64,000 nucleotides of DNA from JABMQB01 sp964408795 (GTDB lineage Bacteria; Bacteroidota; Bacteroidia; Bacteroidales; Prolixibacteraceae): positions 53,333 to 117,332 of the forward strand of contig CAYPAW010000114.1 in assembly GCA_964408795.1 (NCBI GenBank). The letters are read 5' to 3'. The translations under genes were made by a program, and so were the position numbers. The notes under the pieces are model-generated. The model ran no database searches. It had not been told where the DNA came from and saw nothing but the letters and a program-made list of their open reading frames with translations. Shown here in pieces: positions 9,245 to 17,665 of this stretch. The number at the start of each line of letters is the position of its first letter. Position 1 is the first letter of the stretch.

Positions 9245-9523
9245 ATGTATGTAGCGGTAATCGCCTATGCTGTAAATTTTGTGAAGACCCTCTTCGTCAT
9301 TGCAGTGATTTATCTGATCATTCGTCTGTTTACACGGTATATCCTTCCTTACCTGATTCATAAAGGGGTCAAAAATATGCAGCAGAAAATGGAAGAACAG
9401 CATCGTGAACAACAACGCCAGGACAGGCACGAAGGAGATGTAACCGTGGAAAAAACACCGGGAAAACGATCAGGCAAAACCCCGGATGAAGGGGAATATG
9501 TTGATTTTGAAGAGGTGGAGTAA
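9245..9523 (+). CDS. DUF4834 small membrane protein
   Basis: A 92-residue protein with one N-terminal membrane helix (about residues 5-32), an amphipathic Gln/Glu/Arg-rich segment (MQQKMEEQHREQQRQ) and an acidic C-terminus ending DFEEVE. This layout is that of the Bacteroidota-specific DUF4834 family, whose function is unknown. It sits between the DUF5723 gene and glyS on the same strand. Confidence 0.82.
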   Translation: MYVAVIAYAVNFVKTLFVIAVIYLIIRLFTRYILPYLIHKGVKNMQQKMEEQHREQQRQDRHEGDVTVEKTPGKRSGKTPDEGEYVDFEEVE

Positions 9524-9601
9524 TAACAATTTGTGCTCTTTTCATCCGCTGTTTTCAGATATTCATTTATTTTTGTCCCCGTTATTTTGAAAATCCAAAA
9601 T

Positions 9602-11152
9602 ATGGCTCAGGAAGATATCTTCAGAAAATTAATTGCCCATTGCAAGGAATACGGTTTCGTTTTTCCTTCCAGTGAACTTTATGATGGGTTGGGTGCTGTG
9701 TACGATTATGGACAGAATGGTGTAGAACTCAAAAACAACATTCGAAAATACTGGTGGGACAGCATGGTTTTGCTCCATGAAAATGTGGTAGGACTTGATT
9801 CGGCTATTTTTATGCATCCCACGGTTTGGAAAGCTTCGGGGCATGTAGATGCTTTTAACGATCCTTTGATTGACAACAAAGATTCCAAAAAACGATACCG
9901 TGCGGATATGCTGATTGAGGATCAGTTAGCGAAATATGAGGAGAAGATCCATAAAGAGATAGCCAAAGCAGCCCGAAGGTTTGGCGATGCTTTTGATGAA
10001 AAGCAGTTCCGTGAAACCAATCCGCGGGTACTGGAAAACCAGGAAAAATACGATATCCTGCATGAGCGTTTTTCCAAAGCACTGAATGACAATGATCTGG
10101 TCGGGTTAAAGAAAATCATTGAAAAGGAAGGAATTGCCTGTCCGGTTTCGGGATCCCGGAACTGGACCGATATCCGACAGTTTAACCTGATGTTCGCAAC
10201 CGACGTGGGATCGACTTCTGAGGGTGCTTCCCGGATTTTCCTGCGTCCGGAAACAGCCCAGGGGATTTTTGTGAATTATCTCAATGTTCAGAAAACCGGA
10301 CGCATGAAGATTCCCTTTGGGATTGCTCAGGTGGGCAAAGCTTTCCGCAATGAAATTGTTGCCCGTCAGTTTATATTTCGTATGCGCGAATTCGAACAGA
10401 TGGAAATGCAGTATTTTGTGCGTCCCGGAACCGAGCTCCAATGGTTCGAGAAATGGAAAGAGACACGTATGAAATGGCATAAAGCACTGGGTTTCGGCGA
10501 TGAGAACTACCGGTTTCATGAACACGAGAAATTGGCTCATTATGCCAACGCAGCCGTCGATGTAGAATACAAATTTCCCTTCGGGTTCAAAGAGGTTGAG
10601 GGCATCCATTCACGCACCGATTTCGACCTTTCGCAACACCAGGAATATTCAGGCAAGAAAATACAGTATTTTGATCCCGAAATGAACGAATCCTATATTC
10701 CCTATGTTGTGGAAACCTCCATTGGTCTGGACCGGATGTTTCTTCAGGTGATCTCTGCTTCGTATTGTGAAGAGGAGGTGGAAGCCAACGGAAAAACCGA
10801 CACCCGGGTGGTCATGAAAATTCCCCCCGTGCTGGCTCCACTGAAACTGGCGGTTCTGCCGCTGGTTAAAAAAGATGGATTGCCCGAAATATCCAGGAAA
10901 ATTATCGATACCCTGAAGTATGATTTTAACTGCCGGTACGATGAAAAAGATTCCATCGGAAGACGATACCGTCGCCAGGATGCCATTGGAACACCCTTTT
11001 GTGTGACCGTCGATCACCAAACCACTACGGATCATACGGTTACTATCCGGTACCGCGATAGCATGGAACAGGAAAGAGTAGCCATCCCTCAAATCGGGGA
11101 AATCATTGGGAAACAGGTGCGCTTTAAAGACTTGTTAAATAAGATTCTGTAA
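9602..11152 (+). CDS. glyS: Glycyl-tRNA synthetase, single-chain (alpha2) type
   Basis: Charges tRNA-Gly with glycine in the cytosol. It is the class II alpha2 type rather than the bacterial alpha2beta2 GlyQ/GlyS type. Class II motif 2 is visible in MKIPFGIAQVGKAFRNEI and RMREFEQMEMQYF, motif 3 in ETSIGLDRMFL, and the C-terminal anticodon-binding domain covers about 410-515. Upstream in-frame codons extend the frame to a TTG at 9533, but the family N-terminus (MAQEDIFRKL) places the start at the ATG at 9602, giving 516 residues. The next gene is convergent. Confidence 0.95.
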   Translation: MAQEDIFRKLIAHCKEYGFVFPSSELYDGLGAVYDYGQNGVELKNNIRKYWWDSMVLLHENVVGLDSAIFMHPTVWKASGHVDAFNDPLIDNKDSKKRYRADMLIEDQLAKYEEKIHKEIAKAARRFGDAFDEKQFRETNPRVLENQEKYDILHERFSKALNDNDLVGLKKIIEKEGIACPVSGSRNWTDIRQFNLMFATDVGSTSEGASRIFLRPETAQGIFVNYLNVQKTGRMKIPFGIAQVGKAFRNEIVARQFIFRMREFEQMEMQYFVRPGTELQWFEKWKETRMKWHKALGFGDENYRFHEHEKLAHYANAAVDVEYKFPFGFKEVEGIHSRTDFDLSQHQEYSGKKIQYFDPEMNESYIPYVVETSIGLDRMFLQVISASYCEEEVEANGKTDTRVVMKIPPVLAPLKLAVLPLVKKDGLPEISRKIIDTLKYDFNCRYDEKDSIGRRYRRQDAIGTPFCVTVDHQTTTDHTVTIRYRDSMEQERVAIPQIGEIIGKQVRFKDLLNKIL

Positions 11153-11226
11153 ACACCAGGTATCGGGTTGCTTTTCAATGGCTGTACTCCCTTGGAGATT
11201 CCAGTTGTTGAATGAATTTCTATTGC

Positions 11227-11799
11227 TCAGGGGTTAATTTTGAATACGGTGTGGTTTTTCAGTACATAGTTATCCTGGCTGATGGTACAGGTTGCTTTTC
11301 CGTTTTTGAAGTTCAGTTTGGCTCCGGCTTCGCTCATCCAGCCGGTTTGCCGGGCAGGATTACCGGTTACCAGGGCATATTGCGGAACATCCCGGGTAAC
11401 TACCGCCCCGGCTCCGATGAATGCATAACGTCCGATGGTGATTCCACAGAGTATCGTTGCATTGGCCCCCAGGGAGGCTCCTTTTTGAACTACCGTGGTT
11501 TTGAATTCCGCTTTTCGTTCAACCGGACTCCGGGGATTCATCACGTTGGTGAAGACAACCGAAGGACCGGCAAAAACATCGTCTTCCAGAATTACTCCTT
11601 CGTAAACAGAAACATTGTTCTGGATTTTTACTCCATCGCCAATCTGTACATTGTTCCCGATAAAAACATTTTGTCCCAGAATGCACTGTTCGCCAATAAG
11701 GGCATCCCCCATAACATGACAGAAATGCCATATTTTTGTTCCCGGGCCAATACGAGCCCCTGGTTCAATTACCGAGGTAGGATGGATAAATACACACAT
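11227..11799 (-). CDS. wbpD: WbpD-like UDP-3-amino-glucuronate N-acetyltransferase
   Basis: Left-handed beta-helix acetyltransferase. It closely matches Pseudomonas WbpD, which acetylates the 3-amino group of UDP-GlcNAc(3N)A. Hexapeptide repeats run through most of the ~190 residues (IGPGTKIWHF, ILGQNVFIGNNVQIGDGVKIQNN, LGANATILCGITIGRYAFIGAGAVV). Family-specific stretches are SVVFTNVMNPRSPVERK and the end segment NPARQTGWMSEAG. The ATG at 11799 (MCVFIHP) is preferred to an upstream in-frame codon at 11820. WbpB- and WbpE-like genes lie nearby at 13326-15570, so three steps of one sugar-nucleotide pathway are here. The 6-dehydrogenase (WbpA/Ugd) is not in the window. Confidence 0.9.
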   Translation of the reverse strand: MCVFIHPTSVIEPGARIGPGTKIWHFCHVMGDALIGEQCILGQNVFIGNNVQIGDGVKIQNNVSVYEGVILEDDVFAGPSVVFTNVMNPRSPVERKAEFKTTVVQKGASLGANATILCGITIGRYAFIGAGAVVTRDVPQYALVTGNPARQTGWMSEAGAKLNFKNGKATCTISQDNYVLKNHTVFKINP

Positions 11800-11817
11800 G
11801 GTTATCGGTTTTGTACA

Positions 11818-11825
11818 CAAACATA
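11818..11825 (-). promoter_or_regulatory. -7 promoter box for the WbpD-like gene
   Basis: The minus strand reads TATGTTTG, an exact TAnnTTTG match, 18 bases upstream of the chosen ATG at 11799. This also argues against the longer start at 11820, which would overlap the box. No convincing -33 element. Confidence 0.5.
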
Positions 11826-12011
11826 ATCAATGTTTAACATCTTCGGTATTTTTTTTTAGAACAAATACCCTCCGGTATTCTTTACCCTGTGCATGGCAGG
11901 GGGGAAGAAATGCAGGTTAAAGGCCGGAAGACCTGAGGATTTAAAAACAATCCTAGTAGGCTGCCTTCTCTTTGCTGTTTCTGTTTATTCCTCAAAACCC
12001 GATAATATTCC

Positions 12012-12019
12012 TATTTTTG
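12012..12019 (+). promoter_or_regulatory. -7 promoter box for the GT4 gene
   Basis: TATTTTTG matches TAnnTTTG exactly, 18 bases upstream of the ATG at 12038. This supports that start over the upstream in-frame codon at 11972. The -33 position has no clear TTG. Confidence 0.45.
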
Positions 12020-12037
12020 TATCTGTACCTGAGAACA

Positions 12038-13324
12038 ATGAAAAAAGTCCTGATCATAACCTATTACTGGCCTCCCAGCGGAGGAGCCGGAGTCCAGCGA
12101 TGGTTGAAATTTGTTAAGTACCTTCCTCAACATGGGTGGACTCCGGTTGTGTTAACCGTTGATCCTTCAAAAGCGACTTATCCCCAAAGAGATGAAAGCC
12201 TTATGGGGGAAATAAGTTCTGAAATTGAAATTCATAAAACATCTACCTTTGAATTGTATACTCTTTATAAAAAGGCCTCACAAAACAAGGAAGTACCCTT
12301 TGGCGGTTTTGCCAACCAATCAAAAGATACCTTCAAGGAAAAAGTGCTGAAATGGATCCGGGGCAACTTTTTTATTCCTGATCCAAGAAGAGGATGGAAA
12401 AAATTCGCGGTGAACAAAGCAAAGGAATTGATAAAAAAGAATCATATTCATTGTGTCATTACTTCCAGTCCCCCGCATTCGACCCAGTTGATCGGATTGA
12501 CATTAAAAAGAAAGTTGGGAATTAAATGGGTTGCGGATCTGCGCGATCCCTGGGTCGATATTTATTATTACAACCAATTGTATCCTTCCATTTTTGCTAC
12601 CGCGCTAAATAAAAAGTATGAGAAACGTGTATTATCCTGTGCGGATCAGGTAATAACGGTAAGCAGAGACCTTCAAAGGATCTTCAGCAGGAAAAAAGAG
12701 GGCATCGGAAATAAAATTCACGTTATTCCCAATGGCTTTGATACGGATGATTTTACGAAGACAAATGCTTTCGTGTCCAACGAAAGCCTAACGATATCGT
12801 ATGTGGGGACTATTTCAGAAAAGTATACCATTCATGGATTCATAAAGGGATTGTTGATGTTGCCGGAAGAGATGCGAAAAAGACTAAAAATCAGATTTAT
12901 AGGTACTCTTTCCGATGCTTTGTATCAAACCTTTTGTGATGCAGGATTTACCCATCACCTGGAGGTTATTGGATATGTTAATCATGCAAAGGCTATAGCT
13001 TACATGGTTTCATCCGACATCTTGCTGTTAATCATTCCGGATGTACCCAACAATGCAGGCATTGTTACGGGTAAATTGTTTGAATACATTGCAACGATGA
13101 AGCCGGTGTTATGCATTGGTCCGGTTGACGGGGATGCGGCGAACATATTGTCAGAGACCAATACAGGGTCCACATTTGGTTACAATGACAGCAAGGGAAT
13201 TTCGGAGTTTCTGATTGAGAGATCGACATCCGGTTTCAGGGAATTCCCCAAGAAAGAAAAAATAGCAGCGTATTCACGGTTTCAACTAACCGGAGAGTTG
13301 GTTCGTATCCTGGAGTCAGGGTAG
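12038..13324 (+). CDS. Family 4-like glycosyltransferase
   Basis: GT-B fold glycosyltransferase of 428 residues, expected to add a sugar from a nucleotide donor to a lipid-linked glycan at the cytoplasmic face of the membrane. The N-terminal acceptor domain begins with KVLIITYYWPPSGGAGVQRW, a common start in polysaccharide GT4 enzymes. The C-terminal donor domain includes TISYVGTISEKYTIHG and TGKLFEYIATMKPVLCIGP. Donor and linkage cannot be predicted. It lies on the opposite strand between the WbpD- and WbpB-like genes and ends one base from the WbpB-like stop. Confidence 0.87.
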   Translation: MKKVLIITYYWPPSGGAGVQRWLKFVKYLPQHGWTPVVLTVDPSKATYPQRDESLMGEISSEIEIHKTSTFELYTLYKKASQNKEVPFGGFANQSKDTFKEKVLKWIRGNFFIPDPRRGWKKFAVNKAKELIKKNHIHCVITSSPPHSTQLIGLTLKRKLGIKWVADLRDPWVDIYYYNQLYPSIFATALNKKYEKRVLSCADQVITVSRDLQRIFSRKKEGIGNKIHVIPNGFDTDDFTKTNAFVSNESLTISYVGTISEKYTIHGFIKGLLMLPEEMRKRLKIRFIGTLSDALYQTFCDAGFTHHLEVIGYVNHAKAIAYMVSSDILLLIIPDVPNNAGIVTGKLFEYIATMKPVLCIGPVDGDAANILSETNTGSTFGYNDSKGISEFLIERSTSGFREFPKKEKIAAYSRFQLTGELVRILESG

Positions 13325-13325
13325 T

Positions 13326-14261
13326 TTATTTTTTAAGAAAGGGGTGATAATCGCCCTTACGTCCAACCGGTTTGCTGTTTCGGATCACATCGGTTAACAG
13401 AATGCTTTCTTTGGCGTCTTCAATGCCGTAGCCCTTACCGTTTAAGATATTCCTGTATGTGGTGGTATGCAGGTCAGTAAAACCGCCGCTGAATTCGATT
13501 TCTTTGCCTTCAACGGTAATGGAACGGTAGGTGCGCATGTTTTTTTCGATGGCCTGAATGGGCAAATCATGGTAATCGAGGCTCATAAACCAACGAACCA
13601 GGGCATGTTCAAGATGCAGAATCCCGGCGGCTTTCTCGGCTTCATAGAGGTGAACGGTATTTTTTTTCACCTTTCCGAAAATCCAGGTTATCATATCAAA
13701 AAAATGGATTCCGATGTTTGTGGCTATACCCCCCGATTTTGTAACGTCTCCTTTCCAGCTTTTCTGGTACCAATTGCCCCTGGTTGTAATGTAGGTCAGA
13801 TCGATATCGTATGTTTTGTTTCCTTTCTCTTCAATGTGTTTTTTAAGGTTAACGATGGCAGGATGGTAGCGCAGTTGGAGGATGGTGTACACCTTTTTGC
13901 CGGTTTCGGCTTCGATATCACTGATTATATGCATATCCTGAGGGTAAATCACCAGAGGCTTTTCACAAATTGCATGGGCTCCGTTTCGCAGGGCGGATCG
14001 TATGTGTGAGGGGTGCATATAGTTTGGAGTACAGATGCTTACATAGTCAATGGCCCGGCCTTCACGTTTTAAGTCATCGATGTACTGATCCAGGTTTTCC
14101 TGTTCAAGGAAGAAAACAGCATCCGGGAAATAGCTGTCTATCCGGCCCATCACATCAAATTTGTCGGATGCACAAACCAGGATATGGCCGGTTTCCTTAA
14201 TGGCCCTCATGTGCCTTTCGGCAATGTATCCTGCTGCTCCTATTAAGGCGAATCGTTTCAT
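13326..14261 (-). CDS. wbpB: WbpB-like UDP-GlcNAcA 3-dehydrogenase (Gfo/Idh/MocA)
   Basis: NAD-dependent oxidoreductase of about 311 residues that strongly resembles WbpB, which oxidises C3 of UDP-N-acetylglucosaminuronic acid so that WbpE can aminate it. The Rossmann start KRFALIGAAGYIAERHMRAI, CEKPLV, LTYITTRGNWYQKSWKGD and FTDLHTTTYRNIL are all WbpB-like. The ATG at 14261 (MKRFALIG) is chosen over an upstream in-frame codon at 14285. It lies downstream of the WbpE-like gene on the same strand, with 187 bases between. Confidence 0.9.
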   Translation of the reverse strand: MKRFALIGAAGYIAERHMRAIKETGHILVCASDKFDVMGRIDSYFPDAVFFLEQENLDQYIDDLKREGRAIDYVSICTPNYMHPSHIRSALRNGAHAICEKPLVIYPQDMHIISDIEAETGKKVYTILQLRYHPAIVNLKKHIEEKGNKTYDIDLTYITTRGNWYQKSWKGDVTKSGGIATNIGIHFFDMITWIFGKVKKNTVHLYEAEKAAGILHLEHALVRWFMSLDYHDLPIQAIEKNMRTYRSITVEGKEIEFSGGFTDLHTTTYRNILNGKGYGIEDAKESILLTDVIRNSKPVGRKGDYHPFLKK

Positions 14262-14448
14262 GGGTTTATCATTGTTCATTTGCATCGGTGTTTTACTGAC
14301 GATATTTTTTCATTTTTAATTCCCGGTATATTCCAGGATTCCGTATAGCAGGAAAGGAGTGTAATCCACTCCCGGGCAAACAATCGGTTTATCAGGGGGA
14401 AGAAATCTCTTTATCTCCTTCATTTTTCAGAAAATTCATTGTGGGTAT

Positions 14449-15570
14449 TCAGCCACGAAAGTAGCGAATTATTTTGTTTGCAATGAAATCCAGTTGTTCT
14501 TCGGTAAGTTCCGTATGCATCGGAAGAGATAGCACCGTTTTTGAGAGTTTCTCTGCTACCGGGAAATCTCCTTTTTTATAACCCAGGTACTGATATGCTT
14601 TGTGCAGGTGCAGCGGTTTCGGGTAATAGATCATGGAAGGAATGCCTTCTTTCTGAAGGTATGCTTTCAGTTCATCCCTTTTTTCAGTCCGGATAGTGTA
14701 TTGGTGGAAGGTATGGGTGCTGTAGGGAACTCGTTTGGGTATGGCAATTTCATCCAGGTTTTTCAATGTAGCATCATAATAGTCAGCTGCTTTTTGGCGG
14801 GCCTGGATATGCTTGTCGAGGTATTTCAGTTTTACTTCCAGGATGGCGGCTTGCAAGCTGTCTAACCTTGAATTAACGCCGATACGGTCGTAATGGTATT
14901 TTTCGGACTGGCCGTGATTGGCAATGGACCGGATTACGGAAGCCAACGGATCGTCACCGCAAAAAACAGCTCCCCCGTCGCCAAAAGCACCCAGGTTTTT
15001 TGACGGAAAAAAAGAATTGCATCCGATTGTACCTGCTGTACCGGCTTTTACGTGTTGGTTGTTTTTGAAAATATACTCAGTACCCAGCGCCTGGCAGGCA
15101 TCTTCAATGAGAGCCAGGTTGTTTTGTTGTGCAATAGACATCATGACTTCCAGGTTGGCACATTGACCAAAGAGATGGACCGGAAGCAATGCTTTTGTTT
15201 TGGAAGAAAGGGCACTTTCAATTTGCTTCTCATCGATATTGAATGTATCTGGCAATACATCCACAAATACCGGCTTTAATCCGAGCAGAGCCAATACTTC
15301 CACGGTTGCAATGAATGTAAACGGAGAGGTAATGACCTCATCCCCCGGCATTAATTCCAGAGCCATGAATGCCATTTGCAAGGCATCGGTGCCGTTCCCA
15401 CAGGCAATAACATGCGTATGCAAATAGGCAGAAAGCTTCTCCTCAAAATCGAGTACTTTCCCGCTTTTTATGAACCGGGTGGATTGTATCACCTCCTGAA
15501 TGGCCGTATCAATTTCTTCTTTCATGGTAAGATACTGGCCATACAGGTCCGACATGTATATTTTTTGCAT
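14449..15570 (-). CDS. wbpE: WbpE/PorR-like PLP aminotransferase (DegT/DnrJ/EryC1)
   Basis: PLP-dependent sugar aminotransferase of 373 residues, expected to aminate the 3-keto-UDP-GlcNAcA produced by the WbpB-like enzyme. DegT-family features are GNGTDALQMAFMAL (phosphate-binding), PGDEVITSPFTFIAT, LIEDACQALG (cofactor Asp) and the Schiff-base lysine in FFPSKNLGAFGDGG. WbpE and the Porphyromonas PorR protein belong to this group. It is the first of the leftward wbpE-wbpB genes; a weak hairpin (GGAGTG / CACTCC, 14356-14372) lies in the gap before wbpB. Confidence 0.88.
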   Translation of the reverse strand: MQKIYMSDLYGQYLTMKEEIDTAIQEVIQSTRFIKSGKVLDFEEKLSAYLHTHVIACGNGTDALQMAFMALELMPGDEVITSPFTFIATVEVLALLGLKPVFVDVLPDTFNIDEKQIESALSSKTKALLPVHLFGQCANLEVMMSIAQQNNLALIEDACQALGTEYIFKNNQHVKAGTAGTIGCNSFFPSKNLGAFGDGGAVFCGDDPLASVIRSIANHGQSEKYHYDRIGVNSRLDSLQAAILEVKLKYLDKHIQARQKAADYYDATLKNLDEIAIPKRVPYSTHTFHQYTIRTEKRDELKAYLQKEGIPSMIYYPKPLHLHKAYQYLGYKKGDFPVAEKLSKTVLSLPMHTELTEEQLDFIANKIIRYFRG

Positions 15571-15660
15571 AACTACGGTATAACTGAAAAAAGAGATCGA
15601 AATTGCTTTCTGAATCCTTTATTCTGTATTTTTTGACAAAGAAAATGTACCCCAAAAAAA

Positions 15661-15688
15661 TTGCAATCTTTCAAAAGTAGTATTTTTG
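15661..15688 (+). promoter_or_regulatory. Possible rightward promoter
   Basis: TTG at 15661-15663 and TATTTTTG at 15681-15688 (exact TAnnTTTG) are 17 bases apart, slightly short of the usual 19-21. It points toward the glycosyltransferase gene at 15952 but is 264 bases away, with the dispersed repeat in between. Confidence 0.3.
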
Positions 15689-15743
15689 ATCCAGAACAAA
15701 GAATGAAATGACCAGGACCCATTATGCCACAAAAAAAATGAGG

Positions 15744-15855
15744 TTCATTTTGGGAGTTCCCTGTCTTTGTCGCTTTTGCATCGTTCCTTGCTCTGCCGTA
15801 GCGGCTACGCGAAGATGCAGTCATCGGAGCAAAACCCGACCCGGCAGGCTTTGAA
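15744..15855 (+). repeat. Dispersed intergenic repeat, copy A
   Basis: This stretch aligns, in opposite orientation, with 25531-25632. The first ~53 bases (from GAGTTCCCTGTCT) match at about 44 positions, including GTTCCTTGCT, and similarity continues with small gaps to a GGCAGGC motif near the end. Short open frames through it would encode peptides resembling each other (RYGRARNDAKATKTGNS against RFGKARNYAKAMQTGNS), but these look like by-products of the repeat. It occupies the 381-base gap 15571-15951. Confidence 0.75.
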
Positions 15856-15951
15856 TTCCAAAAAAATACAGGGAACAAATAGTTGTAATGGATATTCATT
15901 TTCTAATGTGTGTTTGAAGATGGGAATAAAAATGTATAATTTCAGAACCCT

Positions 15952-17154
15952 ATGAAAATTGCAATGATCCTTGATGAAGAGTACCCCTATGATCCACGGG
16001 TTCAGAATGAGGCACTCTCCTTACTGGAAAATGGTTGCTCCGTGCATCTGTTGTGCTTTGATTATAAAGGATTGCCTGCCTCTGAAATAATTCATGGTAT
16101 GAAAGTAACCCGGATTAAAACCACAAAACTGCACAGAAAATTTTCAGCTTTGGCTTATACGCTGCCGGTATACAAATGGATGCTCAGAGGGAAAATCAGA
16201 AAATTCCTGTTGGAAGGAAATTTTGATGCAGTGCATGTTCATGATATGGCGATAGGAAACATTGTATTAAAAGCTTCAAAGAACCTATTTCTCTCCAGGA
16301 TCCTGGACCTGCATGAAAACAGACCTGAAATAATGAAGTATTATGAGCACGTAAAATCTTTTCCCGGGAAGATTTTAATCTATCCTTCGGTATGGAAAAG
16401 ATGGGAAAAGCGATTGGTCCGGCGATATGACAAGGTTGTTGTTGTGACCCCTGAAGCCAGGCAAGCCATTTGCTCAGCGTACAAAATTCCTGAGGGAAAA
16501 ATCATCGTATTTCCCAATACCGTTTCGCCCTCATTTTATGCGGAATACGATGTGAATGAAAATATCATCGAGCGTTTCAGTAAAGACTATGTTTTGCTTT
16601 ACATTGGAAATACCGGTGCCCGAAGAGGATTGGAAACAGCTGTGAAAGCGCTTAAGAGATTAAGAAAACCAATTCCGAACTGTAAACTGGTAATTTTAGG
16701 GAAAAGCACCAACGATGCCAACCTGAAAAAACTGGCGGCCGGATTGCAGGTCGAGGAACGCATTTCCTTTGAAGGCTTTTTGCCTATGGAGTTGTTTCAT
16801 AGTTACATCCTTGCCAGTGATGTCTGTATTTCCCCCTTAACACGGAATTTGCATCATGATACAACCCTGGCCAATAAGATATTCCAGTACATGTCTATGG
16901 GCGTCCCAGTTTTAGTCAGCGATTCTACTGCACAGAAAAATATCGTACAGATTGCTGAAGCCGGATTGATTCACAAGGCAGAAGATGCAGATGATTTTGC
17001 TTCCCAGATATTAAAATTTTATCACGATCCTGATTTTGCCAAACAGTGTGGTAACAATGGTGTTTCTTTTATAAAAAATCATTTTAATCAGGATATTACC
17101 TGTAAAGAATTAATCAGTTATTACAATAACCTAAATGCAAACAACCATGTATGA
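15952..17154 (+). CDS. Family 4-like glycosyltransferase
   Basis: GT-B glycosyltransferase of 400 residues. The N-terminal domain starts MKIAMILDEEYPYDPRVQNEA, with a DPRV motif shared by many capsule and O-antigen GT4 enzymes. The C-terminal donor domain has DYVLLYIGNTGARRGLETA and the acidic/hydrophobic segment NKIFQYMSMGVPVLVSD. Likely acts at the cytoplasmic membrane in building a surface glycan. Its 3' end overlaps the start of the methyltransferase-like gene, indicating co-transcription. Confidence 0.9.
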   Translation: MKIAMILDEEYPYDPRVQNEALSLLENGCSVHLLCFDYKGLPASEIIHGMKVTRIKTTKLHRKFSALAYTLPVYKWMLRGKIRKFLLEGNFDAVHVHDMAIGNIVLKASKNLFLSRILDLHENRPEIMKYYEHVKSFPGKILIYPSVWKRWEKRLVRRYDKVVVVTPEARQAICSAYKIPEGKIIVFPNTVSPSFYAEYDVNENIIERFSKDYVLLYIGNTGARRGLETAVKALKRLRKPIPNCKLVILGKSTNDANLKKLAAGLQVEERISFEGFLPMELFHSYILASDVCISPLTRNLHHDTTLANKIFQYMSMGVPVLVSDSTAQKNIVQIAEAGLIHKAEDADDFASQILKFYHDPDFAKQCGNNGVSFIKNHFNQDITCKELISYYNNLNANNHV

Positions 17155-17665
17155 AAATTCCTATCCGGATTTGCGCTACCGGAAGACAATGGAATTGGTT
17201 TCGGAATTCCTTTCCCCGGAAGAAAAAATTCTGGACCTGGGTGTTGTCAATCCTTTTTCCGCGCTATTAAAAGAACAGGGATATACCGTTATGAATACCG
17301 GTCAGACGGACCTGGATCTACAGCCTGAAGTAGTCAGTGCTCATGAGGTTGAGGCGGTGTTGGCTCTTGAAATATTGGAACATTTGGTATCTCCTTTCCC
17401 CCTTCTCAGGGCGCTTCCGGGGGAAAAGCTACTTGCGACGGTTCCCCTACGTTTATGGTTTGCTCCGGCGTATCAACATGTAAACGATCCCCGGGATCGT
17501 CATTATCATGAATTTGAAGACTGGCAGTTTGACTGGTTAGTGAGCAAAAGCGGGTGGAAAATTAAATACCGGGAAAAATGGACTATTCCAACAAAAATCC
17601 GGGGTATCCGGCCAATACTCAGAAATTTTGTGCCTCGAATTTATGCTGTTTATGCGGAACGTTAG
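17147..17665 (+). CDS. SAM-methyltransferase-like protein
   Basis: A 172-residue protein with a partial class I methyltransferase core: motif I region EKILDLGVVNPFSALL (the glycine-rich loop is degenerate), an acidic beta-2 end TDLDL, and LALEILEHLVSP resembling motif IV/post-motif of glycan-cluster methyltransferases. The C-terminal HYHEFEDWQFDWLVSKSGW is typical of such proteins. The loss of the canonical GxGxG makes SAM binding uncertain. It starts inside the glycosyltransferase gene (ATG at 17147; another in-frame ATG at 17135). Its TAG stop interlocks with the TAA stop of the convergent sulfotransferase gene in the four bases TTAG. Confidence 0.72.
   Translation: MYENSYPDLRYRKTMELVSEFLSPEEKILDLGVVNPFSALLKEQGYTVMNTGQTDLDLQPEVVSAHEVEAVLALEILEHLVSPFPLLRALPGEKLLATVPLRLWFAPAYQHVNDPRDRHYHEFEDWQFDWLVSKSGWKIKYREKWTIPTKIRGIRPILRNFVPRIYAVYAER

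Noticed and set aside
11212..11826. 204-residue plus-strand frame
   Set aside because: Opposite the WbpD-like gene, which has clear hexapeptide repeats; no own family features.
14356..14372. Hairpin GGAGTG-TAATC-CACTCC between the WbpE- and WbpB-like genes as terminator
   Set aside because: The stem is six base pairs and the following minus-strand tail is only TTTCC, too weak to call a terminator.
15573..15899. 108-residue minus-strand frame containing RYGRARNDAKATKTGNS
   Set aside because: Created by the dispersed repeat; a similar peptide from 25517-25744 matches only where the repeat lies, so it is not treated as a gene.
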